A stretch of 54,202 nucleotides of DNA from Vreelandella stevensii S18214 (lineage in GTDB: Bacteria; Pseudomonadota; Gammaproteobacteria; Pseudomonadales; Halomonadaceae): positions 1 to 54,202 of the forward strand of contig NZ_AJTS01000033.1 of NCBI RefSeq assembly GCF_000275725.1, written 5' to 3'. The translations under genes and the position numbers were made by a program. Of this stretch, positions 8,567 to 17,887 are shown piece by piece. The notes beneath the pieces are model-generated. The model was not told the origin of the DNA, did not search any database, and worked only from the letters and a program-made list of their open reading frames with translations. Positions within the stretch are counted from its first letter, which is position 1; each line of letters begins with the position of its first letter.

Positions 8567-9360
8567 TCGGCGTTGGGCAGCGCGAGCAGTTGGGGGGCAC
8601 TGAAACCGTACCGCGCCATGCCATCGGCCAGGGCAGCGGCAGGCGCCGTGGTAAAGCAGCGGCCATCCGGCACGCTGCTGATCAGCGTGGCGGCCACCTG
8701 TCCAACGCGCCGCGCGATGGCGTCCCCGGAGTCCACCCAGGCCAGCGGTACGGGGGAGAGTGACACCAGCAGCGGCTGCAGCAACGGAAAGTGCGTGCAC
8801 CCCAATACCACGGTATCCAGGGCAGGGGTCGCCTGGGTCGCCTCCCAAAGCGGGGCCAACGCCTGCTGAATATGAGCAGCGTTCAGCGGCTTTCCCGCCA
8901 ACCAGGCTTCGGCTTCCACTACCAGCGGGTCTGCTGCCAGCCGCGTGACGCGGCAGTCGCTGGCGAAGCTTTCGATCAATCCTTGGGTGTAAGGGCGGTT
9001 GACCGTGGCCGAGGTGGCCAGCAGGCCAATATGGCGCGTCGTGCTGACCTGCGCGGCGGGTTTGATGGCAGGCACCGTACCAATCACCGGCACCGCCAGC
9101 GCCTGACGCAGCGCTTCCAGCGCCAGCGTGCTGGCCGTGTTACACGCCACCACCAGCACGCTGGCCTGGCAGGCGGCCACGGCGGCCTGGCAAACGTCCA
9201 CGATACGCTTGGCCAGCACCACGTCATCGCGCAGACCGTAAGGAAGCCAGGCATTATCGCAGGCGTAACACAGCGAGGCGTGGGGGTAGTGCTGACGCAG
9301 CGACTGAGCCACGGACAGCCCACCCACCCCCGAGTCGAACACCAGTACGGGGCCGGGCAT
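8563..9360 (-). CDS. murI: Glutamate racemase MurI
   Basis: Supplies D-glutamate for peptidoglycan by a cofactor-independent two-cysteine racemisation. 265 residues. Motifs: FDSGVGGLSV with Asp9, VACNTAS with the first catalytic cysteine (Cys73), and LGCTHFPLL with the second (Cys188). The start is the ATG at 9360. It follows the hemerythrin-like gene but is separated from it by a terminator, so it probably starts its own transcript with trmA. Confidence 0.96.
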   Translation of the reverse strand: MPGPVLVFDSGVGGLSVAQSLRQHYPHASLCYACDNAWLPYGLRDDVVLAKRIVDVCQAAVAACQASVLVVACNTASTLALEALRQALAVPVIGTVPAIKPAAQVSTTRHIGLLATSATVNRPYTQGLIESFASDCRVTRLAADPLVVEAEAWLAGKPLNAAHIQQALAPLWEATQATPALDTVVLGCTHFPLLQPLLVSLSPVPLAWVDSGDAIARRVGQVAATLISSVPDGRCFTTAPAAALADGMARYGFSAPQLLALPNAD

Positions 9361-9446
9361 CAGTGGTTACCCAGCCGATCAATCGATATTGGGGATACGT
9401 TGCCCACCCTGCGCTGCCCTCTTTGCATGAACGTTTGCATAGATAA

Positions 9447-9480
9447 TCAAAACGGGGCGCTAGTTTAACACGCCCCGTGC
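9447..9480 (-). terminator. Intrinsic terminator of the hemerythrin-like gene
   Basis: 8-bp stem ACGGGGCG/CGCCCCGT (9452-9459 with 9471-9478), an 11-base loop, and TTTTGATTAT after the stem on the minus strand. Confidence 0.8.
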
Positions 9481-9506
9481 AGCGCTGAAGGGGGACACCG
9501 CGGGAA

Positions 9507-10052
9507 TTACAGCGAGGGCACCTCGGCACCGCGCAACTCGGCGTAAAGCTCAGGATAGGCCAGCTGTAAACGCTCGAGTTCTTTCTCCGCACCTTCCGGC
9601 AGCGCCTGGCGCAGCTCTTCCAGCTCATCGGACGTGAAGTGCTGGTCGATCAGGGGGAACAGCCCTTCCCGCTCGTGGCGCAGATAGGCGCGGTGCGCTT
9701 CCAGATAAGACTTCAGGTCGTCCGCGAAGCGGTCCATGGGTAGAATGTTGTCCATGAGAATCATATCGATATCATGGGACAGGCGCATCAAGCGAGGCTT
9801 TAGCTCACGGTAGTCATCGGCCATTTGGGTCATCAGCGGCTGATGCTCCGTAGCTTGCGCTTGCAGCCGCTCGACGCAGATTCGTTCGAGAGGCGCGGCA
9901 AAACCATCCATGTAAGACAAGATGTAGTCGACCACTTCACGCATTAGTTGGAAGTCAGGCCGCTCTCCTTCGGCCAGCGTTTTATGCTTGAGCTGAAGCA
10001 CATGCAGCATGCGCGCCATATTGGCATGATCCAGACGCAGTTGGTTTAACAT
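9507..10052 (-). CDS. Hemerythrin-like (HHE domain) protein with incomplete ligand set
   Basis: 181 residues, mostly helical, resembling HHE cation-binding proteins that hold a non-haem di-iron site. Seen: His9 in LRLDHANM, Glu69-His70, His120 and His126-Glu127 in EAHRAYLRHEREGLFPLI. Where typical members have an HHPKEE-like motif after the first helix (after DYILSYMDGF, residues 42-51), this protein has AAPLERICVE, so two usual histidine ligands are absent. It may have lost or altered metal binding. AAAGGAGA precedes the ATG. It is monocistronic and divergent from rarA. Function is unknown; sensing or scavenging of oxygen, nitric oxide or iron is only a family-level guess. Confidence 0.75.
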   Translation of the reverse strand: MLNQLRLDHANMARMLHVLQLKHKTLAEGERPDFQLMREVVDYILSYMDGFAAPLERICVERLQAQATEHQPLMTQMADDYRELKPRLMRLSHDIDMILMDNILPMDRFADDLKSYLEAHRAYLRHEREGLFPLIDQHFTSDELEELRQALPEGAEKELERLQLAYPELYAELRGAEVPSL

Positions 10053-10289
10053 CTTGCCGTCTCCTTTGATAAGTATCGTACCCCGTGCTTCCCCTACCGA
10101 AACCAGGGTACGCGACCATGATCAGGGTTCTACTACACTAGCGTTAATCCTTGTCTTGCGCCTGGGGATTTAGCCAACCAATGCAGAACTTCCCAGTTAC
10201 GCCCAAAGGTAGCCTGACGTAGCGCTACTTACCACAGACACTTGTTAAGCATTGAATGTTCAACGTAACGATTTACAACGGAAGTTGCC
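10053..10289. other. Divergent promoter region, hemerythrin-like gene / rarA
   Basis: 237 bases that should hold promoters for both neighbours. The Shine-Dalgarno sequences at each end are clear (AAAGGAGA on the minus side, CGGAAG on the plus side). I found no confident -35/-10 pair, RNA gene or strong repeat. Confidence 0.4.
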
Positions 10290-11624
10290 ATGGACCTTTT
10301 TGACGCCCAACCCGCCGAGGAGGCGCCGCTTGCCTATCGCATGCGCCCTCTAACCCTCAACGAATACGTTGGCCAGCAGGCGCTGGTGGGGCCAGACAAG
10401 CCGCTGCGCCGCATGGCCGAATCGGGTGTCGTTCGCTCGATGATTCTCTGGGGCCCCCCCGGCGTGGGCAAGACCACCCTGGCCGAACTGCTGGCCCGCG
10501 CCTCCGAAACGCACCTGGAGCATTTGAGTGCCGTGATGGCCGGGGTCAAGGAAATTCGGCTGGTGGTCGAGGGCGCCCGCCAGCGTCAGACACCCACGTT
10601 GCTGTTTCTGGATGAGATTCATCGGCTCAACAAGAGCCAGCAGGACGCGCTGTTGCCCCACGTGGAGTCAGGGCTGCTGACCCTGATCGGCGCGACCACG
10701 GAAAACCCCTCCTTCGAGGTGAATTCGGCGCTGCTTTCCCGCGCTCGGGTCTACGTGCTCAAGTCGCTCTCTCAGCAAGAGCTGATACAGGTGATGCAGC
10801 AGGCCCTCGACAGCGACAGCCGAGGGCTCGGCAAACGGCGCATTCAGGTGGAACCGGGGGTGCTGGAAGCGCTGGCCCACGCCAGCGCTGGCGATGCCCG
10901 GCGGGCCTTGGGGCTGCTGGAGACGGCCTGCGACTTCACCGACGCCGTCGCAGGCCGGGAAGTGCTGCGTAAGGCGGTACTGGCCGACGTGGTGGGCCAC
11001 CAGGCTAGCGCCTTCGACAAACAGGGGGATGCCTACTACGACCTGCTGTCGGCCATTCACAAGTCGGTTCGCTCATCGCGCCCGGACGCCGCCCTGCTGT
11101 ACATGGCGCGCTTTCTTCAGGGAGGTGGCGATCCGCTGGATATCGTGCGCCGTTTGACGGCCATTGCCTCGGAAGATGTGGGCAATGCCGATCCACGAGC
11201 ACTGCCACTGGTGATCGCCGCCTGGGATGCCTACCTGCGGCTGGGTGATTACGAAGGCCAACGCGCCATTGCCCATGCCGCCATTCACCTGGCAGTGGCA
11301 CCCAAGAGCAACCGGGTCGACCAGGCCTGGAAAAGTGCTCGACAGTTCGTGGCACAGCAGCCTCAGCTGGAAGTCCCCAGCTACCTGCGTAACGCCCCAA
11401 CCAAACTCATGGAGCAATTGGGGCATGGGCAAGGTTACCGCTACGCCCATAATGAGCCCCACGGCTACCCGGCAGGCAGCGCACACGATTGCTGGCCAGA
11501 CGAAGTACCAGCAGCCCGCTTTTACGAACCCAGTGAGCTGGGTCAGGAGAAACGCTTTGCCGAGATCATGGCCTGGCGAGCACAGCAGGACCAACAAGCA
11601 GATCAGGCACCCGAAAGTGCCTGA
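10290..11624 (+). CDS. rarA: Replication-associated recombination protein A (AAA+ ATPase)
   Basis: AAA+ ATPase related to clamp loaders and RuvB that acts at stalled replication forks. 444 residues. Walker A GPPGVGKT (55-62), Walker [10 protein letters not shown] (about 104-112), sensor [18 protein letters not shown], and the C-terminal tetramerisation region with SDVGNADP-like [14 protein letters not shown]. In E. coli rarA follows lolA in the same direction; here it converges on lolA. The start is the ATG at 10290 with CGGAAG upstream. Confidence 0.96.
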   Translation: MDLFDAQPAEEAPLAYRMRPLTLNEYVGQQALVGPDKPLRRMAESGVVRSMILWGPPGVGKTTLAELLARASETHLEHLSAVMAGVKEIRLVVEGARQRQTPTLLFLDEIHRLNKSQQDALLPHVESGLLTLIGATTENPSFEVNSALLSRARVYVLKSLSQQELIQVMQQALDSDSRGLGKRRIQVEPGVLEALAHASAGDARRALGLLETACDFTDAVAGREVLRKAVLADVVGHQASAFDKQGDAYYDLLSAIHKSVRSSRPDAALLYMARFLQGGGDPLDIVRRLTAIASEDVGNADPRALPLVIAAWDAYLRLGDYEGQRAIAHAAIHLAVAPKSNRVDQAWKSARQFVAQQPQLEVPSYLRNAPTKLMEQLGHGQGYRYAHNEPHGYPAGSAHDCWPDEVPAARFYEPSELGQEKRFAEIMAWRAQQDQQADQAPESA

Positions 11625-11626
11625 TC
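11601..11626. other. Stem-loop overlapping the rarA stop codon
   Basis: Perfect 10-bp inverted repeat GATCAGGCAC/GTGCCTGATC with a 6-base loop. The rarA stop codon (11622-11624) lies in the distal arm. Neither strand has a T run, so it is more likely a 3'-end stabiliser or Rho-linked structure than a classic terminator. Confidence 0.5.
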
Positions 11627-11686
11627 AAGAGGTGCTAATACAGAGATGCCAAGCGGAAAGAGCGTTTTAAACAGCAAGCACGCTGC

Positions 11687-12340
11687 CTACCACTCTTCAC
11701 GGATGACGTCGGTGCCGTCCGGGATGTCGAAGTCGAACAGGCTGCGGTCGATGCTGCCATTGCGGGTGATATCGCTGAAGGTAATCGAAGTACGCTGCCC
11801 GGTGCTGTCCATCATCCACAGCTCGGTCAGGGTTTGCTGGTCGAACACCATGCTGAGCTCTTCGAACAGCGTATCGGCAGAGGTGGGAATCAGCGTAAAG
11901 ACGTCATCGCCATCCTGCTGCTCGTAGAACACGTCGTAGCTGGCCGTCAGCTCGGTGGCACTTCCGGAAAGCAGTAGCGCCGGCGTGTGCGTGACACGGT
12001 CATCCATGGCCTGAACGGTGACCTGCTCCAGGTCCGGGTCGTACAGGTAAACGTCTTCCCCATCGGACACGACGGTTTGCGAATAAGGAGCGTCGACTTC
12101 CCAGCGCAGCAAGCCAGGACGTGACAGCCACATTTCGCCATGAGCACTTTGCAGGCGCTGGCCGCTGCCATCGAGAATCCGCTGCTCGAAGCTGGCATGG
12201 TAGTTCTCGAGAGGGTCGAGACGCTCGGTGAGGCGTTCGGCCGCTTCGTTGGCCCAGGCCATGGGTGCGGCAAAGGTAAGCCCCAGTGCGCTAGCAGCCA
12301 ATGCCAATGCAGGCGAGCGACGTTGAGTAGGTTCGCGCAT
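11687..12340 (-). CDS. lolA: Outer-membrane lipoprotein carrier protein LolA
   Basis: Periplasmic chaperone that carries lipoproteins from the LolCDE transporter to LolB. 217 residues from the ATG at 12340, chosen because AGGGAGA lies upstream and a signal peptide follows at once (MREPTQRR, then hydrophobic ALALAASALGLTFAAPMAWA). Mature sequence: LTERLDPLENYHASFEQ, GEMWLSRPGLLRWEVDAPY, VSDGEDVYLYDPDLEQVTV and the C-terminal SIDRSLFDFDIPDGTDVI, all LolA hallmarks. It lies just downstream of ftsK as in E. coli, but after a terminator. Confidence 0.95.
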   Translation of the reverse strand: MREPTQRRSPALALAASALGLTFAAPMAWANEAAERLTERLDPLENYHASFEQRILDGSGQRLQSAHGEMWLSRPGLLRWEVDAPYSQTVVSDGEDVYLYDPDLEQVTVQAMDDRVTHTPALLLSGSATELTASYDVFYEQQDGDDVFTLIPTSADTLFEELSMVFDQQTLTELWMMDSTGQRTSITFSDITRNGSIDRSLFDFDIPDGTDVIREEW

Positions 12341-12418
12341 AGTGATTCTCCCTAGGCAGTCATTGCCAAAAGCGGATGAGGCACGGAGCAAGCGCTGCTC
12401 CTGATGCCATTCAGACGC

Positions 12419-12448
12419 GAAAAACGCCGCAGGGTTGCACCTGCGGCG
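12419..12448 (-). terminator. Intrinsic terminator of ftsK
   Basis: Perfect 9-bp stem CGCCGCAGG/CCTGCGGCG (12425-12433 with 12440-12448) followed by TTTTT on the minus strand. It lies between ftsK and lolA. Confidence 0.9.
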
Positions 12449-12489
12449 CGACTTTCACGCTTGTTGCATGATTGACGAATACCGATGGC

Positions 12490-15400
12490 TCAATGGCCCA
12501 CCGGCGGCGGCGCCAGCACCTCGCGGGAACCGTTGCCCCCCATGGAGGAGACCACGCCTGCCCCTTCCATGGCTTCCACCAGGCGTGCCGCGCGGTTGTA
12601 GCCAATCTTGAAACGGCGCTGAACCGCCGAGATGGACGCCTTGCGCGTTTCCGTGACGAACTGGACCGCCTCATCGTACAGCGCATCCTGCTCGGCATCG
12701 TCACCCTCTACGCCTTCGGCTTCGAGGCCCGTCAGCGCATCGGCTGAAACACCGCCCGACAGAATCTCGTCGATGTACTCCGGCTCACCGCGACGCTTCC
12801 AGTCATCGACGACCCGGTGCACTTCATCGTCATCCACGAACGCGCCATGGACCCGGTTGGGCGGGCCCGACCCGGCCGGCAGGTAGAGCATGTCGCCATG
12901 CCCCAGCAGGCTCTCTGCACCGCCCTGGTCGAGAATGGTACGAGAGTCGATCCGTGACGATACCTGGAACGCCATCCGCGAGGGAATATTGGCCTTGATC
13001 AAGCCCGTCACCACATCCACCGAAGGGCGCTGGGTGGCCAGAATCAGGTGGATACCGGCCGCCCGTGCTTTCTGGGCCAGTCGGGCAATCAGCTCCTCCA
13101 CCTTCTTGCCCACGATCATGAACATGTCGGCGAATTCGTCGATGACCACCACGATATAGGGCAGTTTTTCCAGTATCGGCGGTGTCTGGTGCATCTCCCA
13201 GGGCTCCGGCTCCCACAGAGGGTCAGCCACCTGGGCACCGGCGCGGGCGGCCTCCTCCAACCGACCATTGAAGCCCGCAATGTTGCGCACCCCCATGGCA
13301 GCCATCAGCTTGTAACGACGCTCCATTTCCGCCACGCACCAGCGCAGGCTGTTGGCGGCCTCTTTCATGTCCGTCACCACGGGGGCCAGCAGATGCGGAA
13401 TGCCATCGTATACCGAAAGCTCCAGCATCTTGGGGTCGACCATGATCAGCTTCAGCTCGTCAGGCTTGGCCTTCAGCAGCATCGAGATCAGCATCGCATT
13501 GACCCCGACCGACTTACCCGATCCGGTGGTACCGGCCACCAGCAGATGCGGCATCTTACCCAGATTGGCGACCACGGGTCCGCCACCGATGTCCTGGCCA
13601 AGGGCCATGGTCAGCGGTGAGCTCTCCTGCTGGTAGCGATCGGAGTCGATCACTTCACGCAGCCGAATCATGGCCCGATGAGGGTTGGGTATTTCGATAC
13701 CGACCGTAGGACGGCCCGGAATGACCTCGACCACGCGCACGCTTTTCACCATCAGCGAGCGTGCCAGATCCTTGGCCAGGTTACTGATCTTGGAGACCTT
13801 CACCCCGGCGGCTGGCTTGATTTCGAAGCGCGTGATGACCGGCCCGGGCCAGGTGTCCACGACCTCTGCCTTGACCCCGTATTCACGCAGCCGGACTTCC
13901 AGCAGTTCGGCCATGTCCGCCAGCTGCTCGTCGGTATAGTTGGGCTGATGGGGCTCGGGTGGGGTCAGCAGTTGCAGACTGGGTACCTCCCCCTCGGGCT
14001 CATCCTGGGTCTCGAAACTGGGTCGCTGACTCTGCAAATGCTCGACGGTCCACAGCGTAGGGCCGTTATCGGGCTCTGCCTCCGGCGGCGTATCTGCCGC
14101 CAGGGTTGGCTCATGGCGTGGCCCTGCCGCCACCGGTGCTGGGCTGACAGGCAGCTCTTCGTCATCCTCGTCCCATACCGGCTCGGGCACGACCTCGGGC
14201 ACCCGCTCGCGGCGTGGCTCTGCCGCCAAGCGCACCGGGGTCGGTTCAGCCGGTGTCGATGCAGCCAGATGTTCGGGAACGACGGCCAGCGGCGCCTCCT
14301 GGCGTGTCTCATCGGCCGGGTCGCGGGCGCTCAGCGACGTGGGCGCGGCCAGCGCGGCATCGTCTTCTCGGGAGGCCCTCAGCGGCGCCTCCTCAGACAC
14401 GGGTTCATCGGCCACTGATTCAGCGAGAGCTGGCTCATCGACCACCGGTTCATCGACTGTCGGCTCGTCAATCTTTGAGTCGGGCGCTGTCGGCTGCGAC
14501 GCGGCAGACGGCGTCTCCGTGGCGGAAAACGACATCATTGGTTCACGCGACGGCTCGACCGACTCCTCGACGAACGCCCGGGCAGGTACTGCAACCTCGG
14601 GAGCGCTCTCTTCCTGCACGGGCGCAGCAGGCGCCTGTGCAGCTGGCTCGGGGCTCGGAGCCGATGAGGCACTCGCCGGTGCGGCATGGCGCTCGCTCAG
14701 TACGGCCGCTGCCTCCCAGGGGATAGAGGTATCGCTATCAGAAGCCGTTGCCGTCAGGCCGGGTTCACGACGCTCACGACGCGGCGCAGGTGAGCGCTCG
14801 CTTACCTCGTCATCGCCACGGCGGGCTGAAATGGGTGTACTGCTTCCCTGAGGTTCGGGCGTGGCATAGAAGGCATCGTCCGGGTCGGGCTCTGGGTCGG
14901 TGCTGGTATCGCTGGGCTCGACCCAGGAGCGCTTTTTCACCTTGCTGGCCGCCGCTTTTCCCGCCGCGCGAACGGCTGCACGTTCGGCACGCTTTTCGCG
15001 GCGTTTGGCACGACGCGCACTGAACCAGCCGCCCACTCGGCAGAGCCTGCGCCCTACCTCATCGGCCACTTGCAGCCAGGAAGTACCGCTGAACAGCGGA
15101 AAACCAATCAGAATCAACGCCGCAGCAATCAAGCCCACCCCACCGCTGCCCACCAGCGGCTTCAGCGTCCCCACCAATCCTTCTCCCAGAATTCCTCCAG
15201 AAGCGTAAGGCAAAATACTGTTGGGATGATAAAAATGCAGTGCGCCCAGCGTGGTGGTGCCAAACATCAGCAGCACGAGGCCACCCGCCCGCACGGCAAT
15301 GGCCACCGGGTCCAGCTCGAAACGCACCTGGCGTGAGCGCATCAACCACCAGGCCGAATAGCCAAACATGGCAGGCCACCATAGAGCGCTGGCCCCCAAC

Positions 15401-15699
15401 AGTGAATAGAGCACGTCGGCCAGCCAGGCGCCGACCGGGCCCATCCAGTTACGTACCTGCGTCTCAGGCCCCTGGTAAGACCAGCCCGGATCTGCCGGGT
15501 GATAGCTAAACAGTGATAACAGCAAGAAGACGCAGATGGCCAACATCACCACCACGACGCCTTCACGGGCCGAGCCCTGCAGGCGCAGGCCGAACCGGCG
15601 CGCCTTGTCCTTTGCCGCCGTGACACGTGTCGATGAACGAGATGGTGACTGGCGCGCGTTACGCTGCGTTCGCTTGTCTACCGTCTTATTTACTTTCAA
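12490..15699 (-). CDS. ftsK: DNA translocase FtsK
   Basis: Divisome membrane protein that pumps chromosome dimers towards dif and activates XerCD. 1069 residues. Several N-terminal membrane segments (from [19 protein letters not shown] onward), then a long acidic Pro/Ala/Glu-rich linker (about 230-590) that includes a tandem DEP-type stretch near 408-438. The motor follows: Walker [10 protein letters not shown] (Lys729), [32 protein letters not shown]. The C-terminal gamma winged helix ([22 protein letters not shown]) reads KOPS sites. The start is TTG at 15699, with AGGGAGA about 6 bases before it and no better ATG nearby. lrp, its usual E. coli neighbour, is absent. Confidence 0.97.
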   Translation of the reverse strand: MKVNKTVDKRTQRNARQSPSRSSTRVTAAKDKARRFGLRLQGSAREGVVVVMLAICVFLLLSLFSYHPADPGWSYQGPETQVRNWMGPVGAWLADVLYSLLGASALWWPAMFGYSAWWLMRSRQVRFELDPVAIAVRAGGLVLLMFGTTTLGALHFYHPNSILPYASGGILGEGLVGTLKPLVGSGGVGLIAAALILIGFPLFSGTSWLQVADEVGRRLCRVGGWFSARRAKRREKRAERAAVRAAGKAAASKVKKRSWVEPSDTSTDPEPDPDDAFYATPEPQGSSTPISARRGDDEVSERSPAPRRERREPGLTATASDSDTSIPWEAAAVLSERHAAPASASSAPSPEPAAQAPAAPVQEESAPEVAVPARAFVEESVEPSREPMMSFSATETPSAASQPTAPDSKIDEPTVDEPVVDEPALAESVADEPVSEEAPLRASREDDAALAAPTSLSARDPADETRQEAPLAVVPEHLAASTPAEPTPVRLAAEPRRERVPEVVPEPVWDEDDEELPVSPAPVAAGPRHEPTLAADTPPEAEPDNGPTLWTVEHLQSQRPSFETQDEPEGEVPSLQLLTPPEPHQPNYTDEQLADMAELLEVRLREYGVKAEVVDTWPGPVITRFEIKPAAGVKVSKISNLAKDLARSLMVKSVRVVEVIPGRPTVGIEIPNPHRAMIRLREVIDSDRYQQESSPLTMALGQDIGGGPVVANLGKMPHLLVAGTTGSGKSVGVNAMLISMLLKAKPDELKLIMVDPKMLELSVYDGIPHLLAPVVTDMKEAANSLRWCVAEMERRYKLMAAMGVRNIAGFNGRLEEAARAGAQVADPLWEPEPWEMHQTPPILEKLPYIVVVIDEFADMFMIVGKKVEELIARLAQKARAAGIHLILATQRPSVDVVTGLIKANIPSRMAFQVSSRIDSRTILDQGGAESLLGHGDMLYLPAGSGPPNRVHGAFVDDDEVHRVVDDWKRRGEPEYIDEILSGGVSADALTGLEAEGVEGDDAEQDALYDEAVQFVTETRKASISAVQRRFKIGYNRAARLVEAMEGAGVVSSMGGNGSREVLAPPPVGH

Positions 15700-15817
15700 G
15701 CGATTCTCCCTTTACACCACACTGGTGTCTTTAATCCACTTGCGAGTTTGCATCATACCGAGCATCCTTCCGCCGTCACAGCGCTTCTAATCAAGCTACA
15801 TGTCACAGGAGCAAGCG

Positions 15818-16567
15818 ATGCTACCCTGGCTCTCTTCGCCAACCCCCTTTTTCCCGTCGACCGAGCAGGCATTGGCGTCGCCCAACGGCCTGCTGGCTGC
15901 CGGTGGAGAGCTTACCCCAGCGTGGCTGGTCGAGGCTTACCGAAAGGGTATTTTCCCCTGGTACAGCGATGACGACCCCATTTTGTGGTGGAGCCCGGAC
16001 CCACGCATGGTGTTATTGCCTGCACAGTTTAAGCTACGTCGCAGCTTAGCTAAACGCCTGCGCCATGGTGGCTTCAGTGTGACCCTGGATCAACACTTTT
16101 TAGCCGTGCTGGATGCCTGCGCCGCGCCGCGCAAGGGCGAGCCCGGCACCTGGATCACCGCCGAGATGCGCCACGCGTATCACGCCCTGCACACCCAGGG
16201 CATCGCCCATAGCATCGAAGTGCATCAGGCGGGGAATTTGGTGGGTGGCCTGTATGGCCTGGCCATGGGGCCGGTGTTCTTCGGCGAATCCATGTTCTCG
16301 CGCGTGCCCGATGGTTCCAAGATCGCTCTCGCCCATCTGGCATATGCCATGCAGTCCCACGGCGGCCAGCTGATCGACTGCCAGATGCACACCCCCCACT
16401 TAGCCAGCCTGGGCGCAACAACAGTCGCTCGCCGCACGTTCATCAACTATCTTGAACAGTGGTTACCGGAAAAAACATTCTGCTTACCCACTACCCCTGA
16501 TCAGACGCCTGTCGTACCCGCTTCACCCTGGCTCGATGCGCTGCCGAATGCCATCGGGGCGAGATGA
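15818..16567 (+). CDS. aat: Leucyl/phenylalanyl-tRNA--protein transferase
   Basis: Transfers Leu or Phe from tRNA to proteins with N-terminal Arg or Lys, creating a ClpS-recognised degron. 249 residues from the ATG at 15818, preferred over the ATG at 15800 because AGGAG sits 7 bases before it and the N-terminus (FPSTEQALASPNGLLAAGGEL) then aligns with the family. Motifs: YRKGIFPWYSDDDPILWWSPDPR, GTWIT, HSIEV, FFGESMFSR, LIDCQMHTPHLASLGA. It is followed after 31 bases by bpt, likely the same transcript. Confidence 0.96.
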   Translation: MLPWLSSPTPFFPSTEQALASPNGLLAAGGELTPAWLVEAYRKGIFPWYSDDDPILWWSPDPRMVLLPAQFKLRRSLAKRLRHGGFSVTLDQHFLAVLDACAAPRKGEPGTWITAEMRHAYHALHTQGIAHSIEVHQAGNLVGGLYGLAMGPVFFGESMFSRVPDGSKIALAHLAYAMQSHGGQLIDCQMHTPHLASLGATTVARRTFINYLEQWLPEKTFCLPTTPDQTPVVPASPWLDALPNAIGAR

Positions 16568-16598
16568 CGGCGTCACTGTCCAACCAAGGAGGCAAGCC

Positions 16599-17333
16599 GT
16601 GAGTAGTAACGCTCCTCGCCGCCCCGTGCGGGATCTGCGCTTCTTCCTGACCGTCCCTCATGCCTGCAGCTACCTTCCCGACAAGGAAGCGACCACGCTG
16701 TTTCTCGACCCACAGGAGTCGCCTGTCCCCGGGGTATACGACTCGCTATCCCTGCTCGGGTTTCGTCGCAGCGGGCGACACTTGTACCGCCCACACTGCG
16801 AAGGCTGCAACGCATGTCGTTCGGTGCGCATTCCCGTCAACGGCTTCAAGCCCAACCGCACCCAGCGCAAGGTTTGGCAACGTAATATGGATATCACGGT
16901 GCGCGTCATGCCCGCCCACTTCGACCCCGGCCACTACGCGCTGTATGCCGATTATATTCGGTTGCGCCATGCCGACGGTGATATGTACCCGCCCAGCCGT
17001 GACCAGTACCGTACTTTCCTGACGCTGCAGGAGCCCTACGCCCATCTGATGGAGCTGCGGCTGGAAGATGAGCTGGTGGCCGTGGCCGCCTTCGACCAAC
17101 TGGAGCACGGGCTGTCGGCCATTTACACGTTTTTCAAAGTGGACGACGCGCTGGAAAAACGTTCGCTGGGTACCTACGCCATCCTGCAGCTCATCGCGCT
17201 TTGCGAAAGCAGACAGTTGCCGCACCTTTACCTGGGCTACTGGATAGAGGAGTGCCGCAAGATGCGCTATAAGCAGGCGTTTTCACCCATCGAGGTGCTG
17301 GACGGGCGCCATTGGCGGCCTTTAATTCGTTAA
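16599..17333 (+). CDS. bpt: Aspartate/glutamate leucyltransferase Bpt
   Basis: Transfers Leu from Leu-tRNA to proteins starting with Asp or Glu, giving a secondary bacterial N-degron. 244 residues from GTG at 16599, chosen for the AAGGAGG Shine-Dalgarno and because upstream codons overlap aat. ATE-type landmarks: HACSYLPDKEATTLFLDP with Cys23, SGRHLYRPHCEGCNACRSVRIPV with Cys67, Cys70 and Cys73, and a C-terminal GNAT-like half with LGTYAILQLI and YLGYWIEECRKMRYK. E. coli lacks this gene; many other gammaproteobacteria keep it between aat and infA, as here. Confidence 0.95.
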   Translation: MSSNAPRRPVRDLRFFLTVPHACSYLPDKEATTLFLDPQESPVPGVYDSLSLLGFRRSGRHLYRPHCEGCNACRSVRIPVNGFKPNRTQRKVWQRNMDITVRVMPAHFDPGHYALYADYIRLRHADGDMYPPSRDQYRTFLTLQEPYAHLMELRLEDELVAVAAFDQLEHGLSAIYTFFKVDDALEKRSLGTYAILQLIALCESRQLPHLYLGYWIEECRKMRYKQAFSPIEVLDGRHWRPLIR

Positions 17334-17352
17334 ACAGGCCAGCTTTTTTGCC

Positions 17353-17381
17353 TTGACGCCAGGCTTACGGCACAATATAGC
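17353..17381 (+). promoter_or_regulatory. Sigma70-type promoter of infA
   Basis: TTGACG at 17353-17358 and TATAGC at 17376-17381, with a 17-base spacer. It lies 91 bases before the infA ATG and just after the bpt stop codon. Confidence 0.75.
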
Positions 17382-17471
17382 GCTGTTGCTGAGCGCATCG
17401 GACCTTTGCCGATGCGCGACAAGTGAATATTTGACCAACCACGACGTAAAAAAAGTGAGGATCTGCCTAAT

Positions 17472-17690
17472 ATGGCACGCGAAGATCATATTGAAATGGA
17501 AGGCGTTATTGTCGATACCCTTCCCAACACCATGTTCCGTGTTGAGCTGGAAAACGGCCATGTGGTCACTGCCCACATCTCTGGCAAGATGCGTAAAAAC
17601 TACATCCGCATCCTGACCGGCGACAAGGTCAAGGTCGAACTGACGCCCTACGACCTCTCCAAAGGCCGCATCGTTTATCGCTCGCGCTAA
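17472..17690 (+). CDS. infA: Translation initiation factor IF-1
   Basis: 72-residue S1/OB-fold protein that binds the 30S A site during initiation. The sequence ([67 protein letters not shown]) is close to identical to the family. A clear promoter lies upstream. It sits between the N-degron transferases and clpA, a common gammaproteobacterial arrangement. Confidence 0.98.
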   Translation: MAREDHIEMEGVIVDTLPNTMFRVELENGHVVTAHISGKMRKNYIRILTGDKVKVELTPYDLSKGRIVYRSR

Positions 17691-17695
17691 TTTCC

Positions 17696-17722
17696 TGCAG
17701 GCAACGCAGTTTTTTGCCTGCA
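17696..17722 (+). other. Stem-loop downstream of infA
   Basis: 9-bp inverted repeat TGCAGGCAA/TTGCCTGCA with a 9-base loop that itself holds the T run. There is no U-tract after the stem, so termination is uncertain; it may mark the infA 3' end. Confidence 0.45.
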
Positions 17723-17830
17723 CCTTCTCCCCTGCCTTTCGCTGCAGGCTGTACCGCACTTGCCGTACTGCCACGGTAGCGCCGTATAGTGCCGTACTGC
17801 ATCGCGCTTTAACGTAATGCGCCGCTCGCT

Positions 17831-17873
17831 AAAAACGACAACGCCCCGTCGAAGACAGGGCGCTGCGTGTCGT
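17831..17873 (-). terminator. Intrinsic terminator of clpA
   Basis: Stem CGCCCcGTC/GACaGGGCG (17842-17850 with 17854-17862; the mismatch is a U-G wobble in minus-strand RNA). It is extended by CGACA/TGTCG, with TTTTT on the minus strand at 17831-17835. Confidence 0.8.
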
Positions 17874-17887
17874 AGGAACCGCGCCCG

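Noticed and set aside
8514-8666. Longer N-terminus for trmA up to 8666
   Set aside because: It overlaps the murI 3' end, reads as out-of-frame murI sequence, and has no family match. TTG 8513 has a good Shine-Dalgarno.
11601-11626. Stem-loop as an intrinsic terminator for rarA or lolA
   Set aside because: No T run follows on either strand, so it was listed as a stem-loop only.
16452-16598. Longer N-terminus for bpt up to 16452
   Set aside because: It overlaps aat; GTG 16599 with AAGGAGG gives the family N-terminus.
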